Part shown: piece after piece, positions 43,013 through 54,883 of the stretch
Position numbering within the stretch: position 1 is the stretch's first letter
How the letters are laid out: every line of letters begins with the position of its first letter
Assembly (NCBI RefSeq): GCF_963678635.1
Contig: NC_087062.1
Location: 57,492,129-57,552,128, forward strand
Direction: 5' to 3'
Source: Symsagittifera roscoffensis
Taxonomy: Eukaryota > Xenacoelomorpha > Acoela > Convolutidae
DNA length: 60,000 bases
The notes under the pieces: generated by a model
Seen by the model: the letters and a program-made list of their open reading frames with translations, nothing else
Database searches by the model: none
What the model was told of the DNA's origin: nothing
Position numbers and translations under genes: made by a program

Positions 43013-45562
43013 CAATCATCGTGCCTCCTGGTCAATGCACAATCACTATGTTCACTTGACAAGCGTCTACTCCTCTCTCAACTCACATTTCATCATAATA
43101 CATGCCTGATTTTTGTCTCTGAGACGTGGTTAAATTGTTCCATTGCCGACGCTGAGCTCTTCCCTGTTTGTGATATATCAGTTGTATCGCGAGCTGACCG
43201 CGATGTCGGAAAGCACGGTGGTCTACTGATTGCTTGCAAACCAACCCGTGACATCAAACTACTCGACGTCTCTGCATCTCACTTCGAATTCAGCGTGGCT
43301 TGTATTGCATACTCGGATACTTTCTGCTATCTTATTATTCTTATCTACAACCCTCCCGTCGGTTCCAAGTACCGACACAGCTGCGAGCAACTCATCTCGT
43401 GTTTCACTTATTATCGCTCTGTTTTTGAGAACTTTCGTAGCTTGAATTCTCTGCACAACATCATCTTGCTTGGTGACTTCAATCTTCCTGGTGTGTGCTG
43501 GGGAAGCAACAAGTCAAACAATTCTTCTGACAACACTTTATTGGACTTCCTATCTGATATGAACCTCCAGCAACTGATTGATGAACCCACCCATCGTTGC
43601 GGCAATATCCTCGACCTGGTAATTTGTGTGGATGATCTCGACTGTAATGTGATTCGTTCCGGTCATCAGCTCTCTGACCACTACCCGGTGACTTTCAGTC
43701 TCTCAATAGACACGCCCAGCCGCCCACCTGTTCTCTGTTTCTCACGCAGTCAGTTTGATGACAACCTGTTTGCTTTCAACCTCTCGAATCTGTATTCTTA
43801 TATCTTCTCCATCATTGTCCACTGTGCCTCTTTCTGTCATGATTGGCAGCTGTTGTTCAGTCAAGCTCTCGATCTCTCGCTTCCCAGAAAGCGACGCAAA
43901 CGTGTTGATTCTCCCTACTACTACTCCTCTCACACGATGCATGTCGCAAACCAAAAGAACACTGCAGATCGAGCTTTGCAGAAGGCGTGGAGCCTTCCTG
44001 CTGTGCTCAAATGCAGATCTTTGGCAAATGAGCTCACTTGTTCTATTGATGCTGATAAAGCATGCCTTTTGGATTCACTCTCATCGGGAGACACCAGACA
44101 ATGTTTCAAATTCCTACGCCTGCTGTCAAATTCCTCGCCTATCCCTGCTGTCATGCAATGGAATCATCGCGAAGCCAGTTGCAACGCTTCCATAGCGAAC
44201 CTATTCAATGACTATTTTTGTTCTGTCTAAAAACCTGCTGTCACGCAGCGCCTCGGGTCTGCTACTGATACCCTTACGTTTATCTGTCTTGACGACCTAA
44301 CAATCTCCGTTGACGGCATCGAGAATCTGCTTCAATCGTGTGATGACTCAAGTGCACATGGATGTGACAACATTCCTTCATTCGTCTTGCGTCACTGTTC
44401 TCGTTTCATATCTACTGCTGTGTACTACCTGTTTCTCCACATTCTGTCAGTGGCGGAGTGGCCTGAGTTCTAGAAGACATCTCACGTCACTCCTTTGCTC
44501 AAATCTGGTGCTCGTCGACTAGTTGTCAACTACCGTCCAATCAGCATCCTTTCGAAACTCTTTTTGGTACTCGAGCGGCTTATATTCAATTTTGTGTATC
44601 CACGGATACGCCACAAAATCTCTCGGCAACAATCTGGATTCATGACTCGTCGTAGCACCGTCACTCAACTCATCGCATAACTTAAACCCCTTTACAACAA
44701 TCTTGATGGCAACATTCCAACTTCCGTTGTTTATTTTGACATAAAGAAGGCCTTTGACTCCGTTCCGCATTCGGAGATTCTTATGAAACTCTCTAAATTT
44801 GGGTTTGACGAGAGGTTTACTCTTCTATTCCAGTCCTATCTTGAAAACAGACACCAGGTTGTGAAGGTTGCCAACCATTTGTCTGATCGCAAGCCTGTCT
44901 CTTCTGGCGTACCCCAGGGCAGTGTCCTAGGTCCACTTCTTTTCGTCATGTACCTTAACGATATCTTCGACTGCATTCAGAACTCTGATTACTTTCTGTT
45001 CGCTGACGATCTAAAGATTTGTAACAGTACTAGCAGTGCTGATGTCCAAGCTGATAGTAGCTCACTCCATCAGTGGACAACACTCAACGGCCTCGAGTTC
45101 CATAATGACAAGACTAAACTGCTGCTGGTCTGCAGCTCTGATGTTAATATGGAACTTGGTGGCTGTCCAATCACCGAGGTGTCTGAGATCAAGGATCTCG
45201 GGGTTATAATCCAGGGTGACCTCAAATGGCATTCACACGCGCTCAAAACGCTGGCCAAAAGTAGTAAAATGCTTCAGTTTATTCGTCGTACTATCCCGTA
45301 TCATACACCTCGCTTTGCGAAGCTGAATCTATACCGATCATGTGTCCGATCTGTACTGCTCTATAGCTCTCCCGTCTGGTCACCTGACCGCCAATATTTG
45401 AGACGCCTTGAGCGTTTCCAAAGTCGTGCTCTGAGGTGGATAAATGGAATCGATGACTATACTGCCAATATCCGTAGCCTCGATAAAATTATTGTTATCG
45501 ACATGATTCTCTTCTGGAAATCGTTAACAAGCAGACTGACATTAATCCTGATGACTATGTAG
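43013..45562 (+). pseudogene. LINE-1 ORF2: endonuclease and reverse transcriptase
   Basis: Follows the ORF1 TGA in the same frame with no ATG at the border. Endonuclease motifs: LLVNAQSL, FVSETWLN, ILLGDFNLPG, DEPTHRCGNILDLV and SDHYPVTF. Reverse transcriptase motifs: VNYRPISIL, QSGFMTRRS, FDIKKAFDSVPH, SGVPQGSVLGPLLF, the catalytic FLFADDLK, and DLGVIIQGDLKW. Stops at 44228, about 44472 and 44678 break the frame, so this copy cannot make a full ORF2 protein. The order is that of CR1/L2-clade elements. Confidence 0.9.
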
Positions 45563-45909
45563 TACTCGCGTCGTAGTCTGATGTTTCAACCCGTCTGGCG
45601 CCCAGTATGGTGTTTAGGCAAAAGAAGACCAGGAAGTTCCAGTGCGACCGCAACTTCTTCGCCCGCTCGGCTACAAACGCCAATCTTCTATCCGCATGTG
45701 GTGTCAATTTCGAGAGTTCCCTACATCCGTTCAAGAAGAACCTGCATCGCGTCCTTCTCGATCGTCTTGCGGGAGTTGACGTCTCCAACCCATGCACATA
45801 CTACCTTAAATGTAACTGTTCACTCTGTCGGTGCTAATATAATCTCAAAACATCTATTCTGTTATAATCTCGATGAGATTTAAGTCTTTTACTACTACTA
45901 CTACTACTA

Positions 45910-46599
45910 TAGAGAAAATTTTCGGATTAACATTTTGAAATTCTTGTTTTTTAAAAGTTTTTTACCCTTTTAGTGAAAAATCAATATCAACAAGGTGCTG
46001 GTTCCGAATTTTTTTTTATACCATATAATCAGTGATAAGCGAATAAAATTCGGCTTTTTTTCAACAGATTATCTACATATTGTAATATTCGCTCGGAAGT
46101 CATATCGACGGCAAATGAAGCTAGGTTGTAAAACGACTGGCTAGCTTCTAACCACAGTTTTACATGCTTTTAACCGTCTCTACCAAAGCCAGTTTTTTGT
46201 GTGGTCCTTTTAACTTCGGGTCGCCAAAACATAGGGCCCATACCAGCATTATATAAATACATCAAAAAACAATATTGCAGGAATTAAGTCAAGTCAGCAT
46301 TTAATGCATTGTTATTAAAAGTATTTACTTCAACCGTCCCTCCTCTAGCAAAGAAAAGTAAATCCCAGTTTAATGACTTCAAAATCTGTTAATTTTATCA
46401 AATTCTTAATTTTCTTAAAAATTCAAGTGATTGCAAGAACTTGTTACGTTGAAATGGGCTAAAACGTTGCTCATTAGATTTGGCACGGTAGTTTTCGAAA
46501 AAAGTCAAAAAGTATCAAAAAAGCGTGAAAAAAAATCGACAATTTGACTTTTCCGAGGGTCACAAGTTTTTGTGTAAGAAAATTGGGCGTAACCACTTA
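45910..46599. repeat. right part of the 1.37-kb repeat, between LINE-1 and LINE-2
   Basis: Matches about 58590-59275 (TTAACATTTTGAAATTC, AATCAATATCAACAAGG, CGGGTCGCCAAAACATAGG, GGGCGTAACCACTTAT). It is cut at CCACTTAT by the (TTG)n tail of LINE-2. The duplicate is 52624-53313. Confidence 0.8.
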
Positions 46600-48903
46600 T
46601 TGTTGTTGTTGTTGTTGTTGGGGATTCACAGCACTGCTGTTGGGATTCTTGGTCCCGGCGTCTTCTCTAAAACAATGTCCACTTGTTTCTGCACGTGATA
46701 CAATCACAGAATAATTGCCACGTGCACGTTGTCATTTCTGAAAATCTCTCGTTTACAAATTTCCACATCGTGTTTAAAATTCTCGTCTTGAGGCCGATTC
46801 GTTTATCAAAATGAATATATGGTTCTAATCGATTTACAATCCTACTGGTTCTGAAAACAAATTCGTTTCTCGCTTTTTCCGTTCTCACTTTTCGCATCTC
46901 AAAAATTTCTGTATTTCTAGCCCGTGTGGTTCGCCTGTTTAACACTATTTCATTTCGTTCATTAGAATCAAGACTGGCAAGAAGTAAGATGTTATTTAGC
47001 TGGATGAACATGGGCAGGGGTAAAATGTTTAGCGAGCGTAGTTCGTTGATGTACACTCCCGTTTTATTTCCAGTGATCCAACGGATTACTTTCTTTTGAA
47101 ATCGCTCCAACTGCAATTGATCCCCCCTCGATATATGTGTACATGAGAGTCCGTATAATAACACTGGGAGTATTAGTGACTTGTACAGGCCTAACTTTAC
47201 AAACGTATTTATCTTTGCTGATAGGTTTCTTCTCAGGAGGTACAGTATTTGGTTTGCCTTCTTTAATCTTGTTTCAATGTGTACCTTCCAACTTAAATCG
47301 CCCGACACAAAAATTCCCAGATCTTTCACAACCATCGATGTTCCAAGCACTACACCAAAAAGCATAGAGTTAGCGTCTCCGCCCCTAAAACTTACTTTTG
47401 CACATTTATCTAGTGCTAATTCCATTTTGTTTTCAGTTACCCACTGCTGAATTTTGTCCAGATCTTCTTGAATTTCAATTGATGTTTTTTTGATGGAAAG
47501 TAGTTTAAGATCACCCGCAAAAATATATGGTTCAGAGAATTTGAGTACTTCAGGTAGGTCGTTAATAAAAATGCAAAAGAGCAGTGGTCCTAAAAGTGAT
47601 CCTTGGGGAACACCACTAGTGACTTCTAAAACTTTTGAGCTGATATTGTCTACTCGTACAAACTGTTTCCTGTTTTTCAAATAGTCATAGAGTACCTCTA
47701 ACATGCAGCCTCCTATTCCTATAAGTGCAACTTTCTTAAGTAGATCAAAATGCGGAACTTTATCAAAGGCTTTTGCAAAGTCAGTGTAGAATGCTACAAT
47801 TTCTGCGTTTGAGTCATTGTCAAGCGCTTCATATATTTCTTTCAGGAAAGAGAGCATGTTTGTCAAAACTGATCTACCTTTAGTAAAACCGTGTTGATGT
47901 TTCGTCAAATAACAGGCAAAGTAAGGGTACAGGTCTTTGTATATACATTTTTCAAGGACTTTGCTGTCAATATTTAATAGCGATACTGGTCGATAGTTGT
48001 TCACCATTTTTCGGTCACCTTTTTTGTGAACAGGAGTAACTGCAGCTGTTTTCCATGAATCAGGTATTTTTCGTAGGCGTTTTACGTTTCTCAAAAGTTT
48101 GTTAATCGGTTTGCATATATTGCGGTTCGTTTTCTGAAAAAAGCTAGGTGGCAACCCATTTGGGCCGCTTCACTTTGTTACGTCCAGAGTTGATAAAATC
48201 TCACTTACTGTCTTTTTCGATATATCAAAATTCGTTAACAAGGGATTTTCAAATTGAATATCTCTAATACTAAAACTTTCTTTAGGATTAAAAACTGATT
48301 GAAAGAAGTCGTTTAGCATGTTGACTTGTTCGTTTGGATTTGTGCTTTCAACTTCATCTTTTATGAGTAACTTAGGAAGACTTGTATGTTTATTCAAGTT
48401 CTTTAGGTGTTTAAAAATTACATAAGTGTTCCGTGTTCTAAGCAATTCCTCTTGGTAGTTTCTCCTGTCCAATTCCGATGATTCAGTTACTAAATTTTCA
48501 AACAGTTTAACTTGTTGTCTTCTGTAGTTGGTAGGTTTGAGTATACATGATTGCCGTTTTGTTTGTAACTTTTTGATCAAATTTGAAGTGCTACTTGTTA
48601 TCCAAGGTGGAAGTGATTTCCTATGTCTTGTTCTGAGAGGCACAAAACTCTTAATGATTTCATCCAAATATTGGGTGTACTCCTCATGCATTTTGTTAAT
48701 GTTTGTGTGGCATACTGGTTCAAATGGGTTCTCGTTTATAAAATTGTTTATTCCTTCAAAATCGGCATTTCCAAAACTTCTAAAATTTTCCAAGTATGGT
48801 TTCGGCTCTGATACCGTGCATTCAATAGACAACATTATGGCATTGTGATCTGAGCAGTCATAAATCTTGGAAACGTTAAAATCTTGTTCGGCACTTGTAT
48901 AGC
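46600..48903 (-). mobile_element. LINE-2 here: CR1-like LINE, 5'-truncated by the duplication, copy 1
   Basis: Minus-strand LINE with a (CAA)n tail (46600-46620). The reverse transcriptase frame is 46667-48154. The upstream endonuclease frame (48170-48903) breaks off at the duplication junction, where it runs into antisense LINE-1 sequence, so a 302-codon frame to 49078 is a chimera. The catalytic motif is FAGD instead of FADD (47514), so this copy cannot be active. Confidence 0.9.
46667..48154 (-). pseudogene. LINE-2 reverse transcriptase, copy 1, catalytic residue lost
   Basis: Motifs VNNYRPVSLLNIDSK, QHGFTKGRS, FYTDFAKAFDKVPH, SGVPQGSLLGPLLF and IFAGDLKLL. The second-to-last Asp of FADD, needed to bind the metal, is Gly here. 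A second change (SGDLSW for SDDLSW) lies downstream. The frame is otherwise open. Confidence 0.88.
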
Positions 48904-49726
48904 AAAATCCAACTGTGGAATCTGCGCTAAGAAAGTCCATCGAAACGATTCTGGGATACTGTGTGATGGTTGCGACGTATGGTTTCACGGGAATTGTATT
49001 GCTTTGTCGGATGAACAACTGAATATTCTTGCATCTGTGGCTACTTCGTGCTGGTTCTGCCAGCCATGTTTTGACCAAAGAAAGAACACCACACCTGTCA
49101 AGGGTTTTGATTCATCTCAAATCGAAGCTGTTGTCAAAAAGGCACTGGACACGTGCTTACCGCCGTTAGTCGAACGTTGTCTCAATGAGAAACTTGACAC
49201 CGCGTGTTAACTACCGGTCAAACTTCCCCCAAGCCCAAAGGCAATTGAAGATACATCTTGCACACTGCGCGTCAATGGAATCCCCGAAGAGGGGAGTAAC
49301 CTGTTTGAAAACATCCAGTCAGATTCCGCGAGTCTCAAAGCTGTTTTCTCTCACATTGGAGAATATGAAGCTGGGAACATCTCTGCTGTCAGAAGGCTTG
49401 GCAAATTTGCTAAGCCAAAAACTGACGAAGAATCAGCTAAGTCAAGACCGCGCACACTCTTGGTGACCTTCATCAACCCGTGGTCCGCCAGGAAATGTCT
49501 GGCAAAGAGCTCACATTTGAAGTCATTTGATTACCCCGTCTACATTTCCCAGTCGCTTACGGGCGAGCAACGCGTCATGGAGAAGAAAATACTTTCCACC
49601 CGATACAATATGATCCAGAGCGGCAAACTGAGAGCTGATTTCAAGATTCGTGACTTGAAACTGTACTATAAAGATGAACTACCAAATGACACAGTCGCAC
49701 CCAATTCGGTCGTCAAGGCTAATTGA
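48904..49726 (+). pseudogene. LINE-1 ORF1, copy 2
   Basis: PHD finger and ORF1 C-terminal domain as in copy 1, with TAA at 49208 and TGA CAA TCA at 49724. The normal start codon is missing. Confidence 0.82.
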
Positions 49727-52276
49727 CAATCATCGTGCCTCCTGGTCAATGCACAATCACTATGTTCACTTGACAAGCGTCTACTCCTCTCTCAACTCAC
49801 ATTTCATCATAATACATGCCTGATTTTTGTCTCTGAGACGTGGTTAAATTGTTCCATTGCCGACGCTGAGCTCTTCCCTGTTTGTGATATATCAGTTGTA
49901 TCGCGAGCTGACCGCGATGTCGGAAAGCACGGTGGTCTACTGATTGCTTGCAAACCAACCCGTGACATCAAACTACTCGACGTCTCTGCATCTCACTTCG
50001 AATTCAGCGTGGCTTGTATTGCATACTCGGATACTTTCTGCTATCTTATTATTCTTATCTACAACCCTCCCGTCGGTTCCAAGTACCGACACAGCTGCGA
50101 GCAACTCATCTCGTGTTTCACTTATTATCGCTCTGTTTTTGAGAACTTTCGTAGCTTGAATTCTCTGCACAACATCATCTTGCTTGGTGACTTCAATCTT
50201 CCTGGTGTGTGCTGGGGAAGCAACAAGTCAAACAATTCTTCTGACAACACTTTATTGGACTTCCTATCTGATATGAACCTCCAGCAACTGATTGATGAAC
50301 CCACCCATCGTTGCGGCAATATCCTCGACCTGGTAATTTGTGTGGATGATCTCGACTGTAATGTGATTCGTTCCGGTCATCAGCTCTCTGACCACTACCC
50401 GGTGACTTTCAGTCTCTCAATAGACACGCCCAGCCGCCCACCTGTTCTCTGTTTCTCACGCAGTCAGTTTGATGACAACCTGTTTGCTTTCAACCTCTCG
50501 AATCTGTATTCTTATATCTTCTCCATCATTGTCCACTGTGCCTCTTTCTGTCATGATTGGCAGCTGTTGTTCAGTCAAGCTCTCGATCTCTCGCTTCCCA
50601 GAAAGCGACGCAAACGTGTTGATTCTCCCTACTACTACTCCTCTCACACGATGCATGTCGCAAACCAAAAGAACACTGCAGATCGAGCTTTGCAGAAGGC
50701 GTGGAGCCTTCCTGCTGTGCTCAAATGCAGATCTTTGGCAAATGAGCTCACTTGTTCTATTGATGCTGATAAAGCATGCCTTTTGGATTCACTCTCATCG
50801 GGAGACACCAGACAATGTTTCAAATTCCTACGCCTGCTGTCAAATTCCTCGCCTATCCCTGCTGTCATGCAATGGAATCATCGCGAAGCCAGTTGCAACG
50901 CTTCCATAGCGAACCTATTCAATGACTATTTTTGTTCTGTCTAAAAACCTGCTGTCACGCAGCGCCTCGGGTCTGCTACTGATACCCTTACGTTTATCTG
51001 TCTTGACGACCTAACAATCTCCGTTGACGGCATCGAGAATCTGCTTCAATCGTGTGATGACTCAAGTGCACATGGATGTGACAACATTCCTTCATTCGTC
51101 TTGCGTCACTGTTCTCGTTTCATATCTACTGCTGTGTACTACCTGTTTCTCCACATTCTGTCAGTGGCGGAGTGGCCTGAGTTCTAGAAGACATCTCACG
51201 TCACTCCTTTGCTCAAATCTGGTGCTCGTCGACTAGTTGTCAACTACCGTCCAATCAGCATCCTTTCGAAACTCTTTTTGGTACTCGAGCGGCTTATATT
51301 CAATTTTGTGTATCCACGGATACGCCACAAAATCTCTCGGCAACAATCTGGATTCATGACTCGTCGTAGCACCGTCACTCAACTCATCGCATAACTTGAA
51401 CCCCTTTACAACAATCTTGATGGCAACATTCCAACTTCCGTTGTTTATTTTGACATAAAGAAGGCCTTTGACTCCGTTCCGCATTCGGAGATTCTTATGA
51501 AACTCTCTAAATTTGGGTTTGACGAGAGGTTTACTCTTCTATTCCAGTCCTATCTTGAAAACAGACACCAGGTTGTGAAGGTTGCCAACCATTTGTCTGA
51601 TCGCAAGCCTGTCTCTTCTGGCGTACCCCAGGGCAGTGTCCTAGGTCCACTTCTTTTCGTCATGTACCTTAACGATATCTTCGACTGCATTCAGAACTCT
51701 GATTACTTTCTGTTCGCTGACGATCTAAAGATTTGTAACAGTACTAGCAGTGCTGATGTCCAAGCTGATAGTAGCTCACTCCATCAGTGGACAACACTCA
51801 ACGGCCTCGAGTTCCATAATGACAAGACTAAACTGCTGCTGGTCTGCAGCTCTGATGTTAATATGGAACTTGGTGGCTGTCCAATCACCGAGGTGTCTGA
51901 GATCAAGGATCTCGGGGTTATAATCCAGGGTGACCTCAAATGGCATTCACACGCGCTCAAAACGCTGGCCAAAAGTAGTAAAATGCTTCAGTTTATTCGT
52001 CGTACTATCCCGTATCATACACCTCGCTTTGCGAAGCTGAATCTATACCGATCATGTGTCCGATCTGTACTGCTCTATAGCTCTCCCGTCTGGTCACCTG
52101 ACCGCCAATATTTGAGACGCCTTGAGCGTTTCCAAAGTCGTGCTCTGAGGTGGATAAATGGAATCGATGACTATACTGCCAATATCCGTAGCCTCGATAA
52201 AATTATTGTTATCGACATGATTCTCTTCTGGAAATCGTTAACAAGCAGACTGACATTAATCCTGATGACTATGTAG
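49727..52276 (+). pseudogene. LINE-1 ORF2, copy 2
   Basis: Endonuclease and reverse transcriptase, identical to copy 1 except for one silent or near-silent change near 51398. FADD is intact, but the same internal stops are present. Confidence 0.88.
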
Positions 52277-52623
52277 TACTCGCGTCGTAGTCTGATGTTT
52301 CAACCCGTCTGGCGCCCAGTATGGTGTTTAGGCAAAAGAAGACCAGGAAGTTCCAGTGCGACCGCAACTTCTTCGCCCGCTCGGCTACAAACGCCAATCT
52401 TCTATCCGCATGTGGTGTCAATTTCGAGAGTTCCCTACATCCGTTCAAGAAGAACCTGCATCGCGTCCTTCTCGATCGTCTTGCGGGAGTTGACGTCTCC
52501 AACCCATGCACATACTACCTTAAATGTAACTGTTCACTCTGTCGGTGCTAATATAATCTCAAAACATCTATTCTGTTATAATCTCGATGAGATTTAAGTC
52601 TTTTACTACTACTACTACTACTA

Positions 52624-53313
52624 TAGAGAAAATTTTCGAATTAACATTTTGAAATTCTTGTTTTTTAAAAGTTTTTTACCCTTTTAGTGAAAAATCAATA
52701 TCAACAAGGTGCTGGTTCCGAATTTTTTTTTATACCATATAATCAGTGATAAGCGAATAAATTTCGGCTTTTTTTCAACAGATTATCTACATATTGTAAT
52801 ATTCGCTCGGAAGTCATATCGACGGCAAATGAAGCTAGGTTGTAAAACGACTGGCTAGCTTCTAACCACAGTTTTACATGCTTTTAACCGTCTCTACCAA
52901 AGCCAGTTTTTTGTGTGGTCCTTTTAACTTCGGGTCGCCAAAACATAGGGCCCATACCAGCATTATATAAATACATCAAAAAACAATATTGCAGGAATTA
53001 AGTCAAGTCAGCATTTAATGCATTGTTATTAAAAGTATTTACTTCAACCGTCCCTCCTCTAGCAAAGAAAAGTAAATCCCAGTTTAATGACTTCAAAATC
53101 TGTTAATTTTATCAAATTCTTAATTTTCTTAAAAATTCAAGTGATTGCAAGAACTTGTTACGTTGAAATGGGCTAAAACGTTGCTCATTAGATTTGGCAC
53201 GGTAGTTTTCGAAAAAAGTCAAAAAGTATCAAAAAAGCGTGAAAAAAAATCGACAATTTGACTTTTCCGAGGGTCACAAGTTTTTGTGTAAGAAAATTGG
53301 GCGTAACCACTTA
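52624..53313. repeat. right part of the 1.37-kb repeat, second copy
   Basis: Duplicate of 45910-46599 with two base differences (52639 and 52762). Confidence 0.8.
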
Positions 53314-53380
53314 TTGTTGTTGTTGTTGTTGTTGGGGATTCACAGCACTGCTGTTGGGATTCTTGGTCCCGGCGTCTTCT

Positions 53381-54883
53381 CTAAAACAATGTCCACTTGT
53401 TTCTGCACGTGATACAATCACAGAATAATTGCCACGTGCACGTTGTCATTTCTGAAAATCTCTCGTTTACAAATTTCCACATCGTGTTTAAAATTCTCGT
53501 CTTGAGGCCGATTCGTTTATCAAAATGAATATATGGTTCTAATCGATTTACAATCCTACTGGTTCTGAAAACAAATTCGTTTCTCGCTTTTTCCGTTCTC
53601 ACTTTTCGCATCTCAAAAATTTCTGTATTTCTAGCCCGTGTGGTTCGCCTGTTTAACACTATTTCATTTCGTTCATTAGAATCAAGACTGGCAAGAAGTA
53701 AGATGTTATTTAGCTGGATGAACATGGGCAGGGGTAAAATGTTTAGCGAGCGTAGTTCGTTGATGTACACTCCCGTTTTATTTCCAGTGATCCAACGGAT
53801 TACTTTCTTTTGAAATCGCTCCAACTGCAATTGATCCCCCCTCGATATATGTGTACATGAGAGTCCGTATAATAACACTGGGAGTATTAGTGACTTGTAC
53901 AGGCCTAACTTTACAAACGTATTTATCTTTGCTGATAGGTTTCTTCTCAGGAGGTACAGTATTTGGTTTGCCTTCTTTAATCTTGTTTCAATGTGTACCT
54001 TCCAACTTAAATCGTCCGACACAAAAATTCCCAGATCTTTCACAACCATCGATGTTCCAAGCACTACACCAAAAAGCATAGAGTTAGCGTCTCCGCCCCT
54101 AAAACTTACTTTTGCACATTTATCTAGTGCTAATTCCATTTTGTTTTCAGTTACCCACTGCTGAATTTTGTCCAGATCTTCTTGAATTTCAATTGATGTT
54201 TTTTTGATGGAAAGTAGTTTAAGATCATCCGCAAAAATATATGGTTCAGAGAATTTGAGTACTTCAGGTAGGTCGTTAATAAAAATGCAAAAGAGCAGTG
54301 GTCCTAAAAGTGATCCTTGGGGAACACCACTAGTGACTTCTAAAACTTTTGAGCTGATATTGTCTACTCGTACAAACTGTTTCCTGTTTTTCAAATAGTC
54401 ATAGAGTACCTCTAACATGCAGCCTCCTATTCCTATAAGTGCAACTTTCTTAAGTAGATCAAAATGCGGAACTTTATCAAAGGCTTTTGCAAAGTCAGTG
54501 TAGAATGCTACAATTTCTGCGTTTGAGTCATTGTCAAGCGCTTCATATATTTCTTTCAGGAAAGAGAGCATGTTTGTCAAAACTGATCTACCTTTAGTAA
54601 AACCGTGTTGATGTTTCGTCAAATAACAGGCAAAGTAAGGGTACAGGTCTTTGTATATACATTTTTCAAGGACTTTGCTGTCAATATTTAATAGCGATAC
54701 TGGTCGATAGTTGTTCACCATTTTTCGGTCACCTTTTTTGTGAACAGGAGTAACTGCAGCTGTTTTCCATGAATCAGGTATTTTTCGTAGGCGTTTTACG
54801 TTTCTCAAAAGTTTGTTAATCGGTTTGCATATATTGCGGTTCGTTTTCTGAAAAAAGCTAGGTGGCAACCCATTTGGGCCGCT
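53381..54883 (-). CDS. LINE-2 reverse transcriptase (ORF2 C-terminal part)
   Basis: Same frame as the endonuclease, after one TGA. Motifs VTPVHKKGDRK, VNNYRPVSLL, FYTDFAKAFDKVPH, SGVPQGSLLGPLLF, the intact catalytic IFADDLKLL, and KDLGIFVSDDLSWKVH are all present. The C-terminal part with RFQKKVIRWITGNK is usual for CR1-like elements. Only the TGA at 54884 keeps this copy from an open ORF2. Confidence 0.88.
   Translation of the reverse strand, partial: SGPNGLPPSFFQKTNRNICKPINKLLRNVKRLRKIPDSWKTAAVTPVHKKGDRKMVNNYRPVSLLNIDSKVLEKCIYKDLYPYFACYLTKHQHGFTKGRSVLTNMLSFLKEIYEALDNDSNAEIVAFYTDFAKAFDKVPHFDLLKKVALIGIGGCMLEVLYDYLKNRKQFVRVDNISSKVLEVTSGVPQGSLLGPLLFCIFINDLPEVLKFSEPYIFADDLKLLSIKKTSIEIQEDLDKIQQWVTENKMELALDKCAKVSFRGGDANSMLFGVVLGTSMVVKDLGIFVSDDLSWKVHIETRLKKANQILYLLRRNLSAKINTFVKLGLYKSLILPVLLYGLSCTHISRGDQLQLERFQKKVIRWITGNKTGVYINELRSLNILPLPMFIQLNNILLLASLDSNERNEIVLNRRTTRARNTEIFEMRKVRTEKARNEFVFRTSRIVNRLEPYIHFDKRIGLKTRILNTMWKFVNERFSEMTTCTWQLFCDCITCRNKWTLF

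Larger units (their letters stand above)
42116..45909 (+). mobile_element. LINE-1 here: CR1/L2-like non-LTR retrotransposon, copy 1
   Basis: About 3.8 kb inserted in the 1.37-kb repeat. In one reading frame it encodes a PHD finger, an ORF1 C-terminal domain, an AP-like endonuclease and a reverse transcriptase, and it ends in a (TAC)n tail (45889-45908). The frame has five stops: TAA 42494, TGA 43010, TAA 44228, a TAG near 44472 and TAA 44678. I see no frameshift. It is clearly richer in G+C than the host DNA. Because all stops are substitutions, it looks like a decayed full-length copy; the TGA at the ORF1/ORF2 border may be different (see the findings). Confidence 0.9.
42190..48903. repeat. 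first copy of a 6.71-kb tandem duplication
   Basis: Offset 6714 from 48904-55617. I found only six single-base differences in 6.7 kb (at 44684, 45925, 46048, 47301, 47514 and 48202) and no indel. It spans most of LINE-1, the repeat between, and the 3' part of LINE-2. At the junction, GTATAGC of LINE-2 meets AAAATCC of LINE-1, with two bases of ambiguity. Confidence 0.95.
48904..52623 (+). mobile_element. LINE-1 copy 2, 5'-truncated by the duplication
   Basis: Same element as copy 1 from AAAATCCAACTGTGG on. It keeps all five in-frame stops and the (TAC)n tail (52603-52622). The first codons of ORF1 are lost and replaced by LINE-2 antisense sequence. Confidence 0.9.

Noticed and set aside
48170-49078. 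302-codon frame as a LINE-2 protein
   Set aside because: Its first third is antisense to the LINE-1 PHD region; it is a chimera made at the duplication junction.
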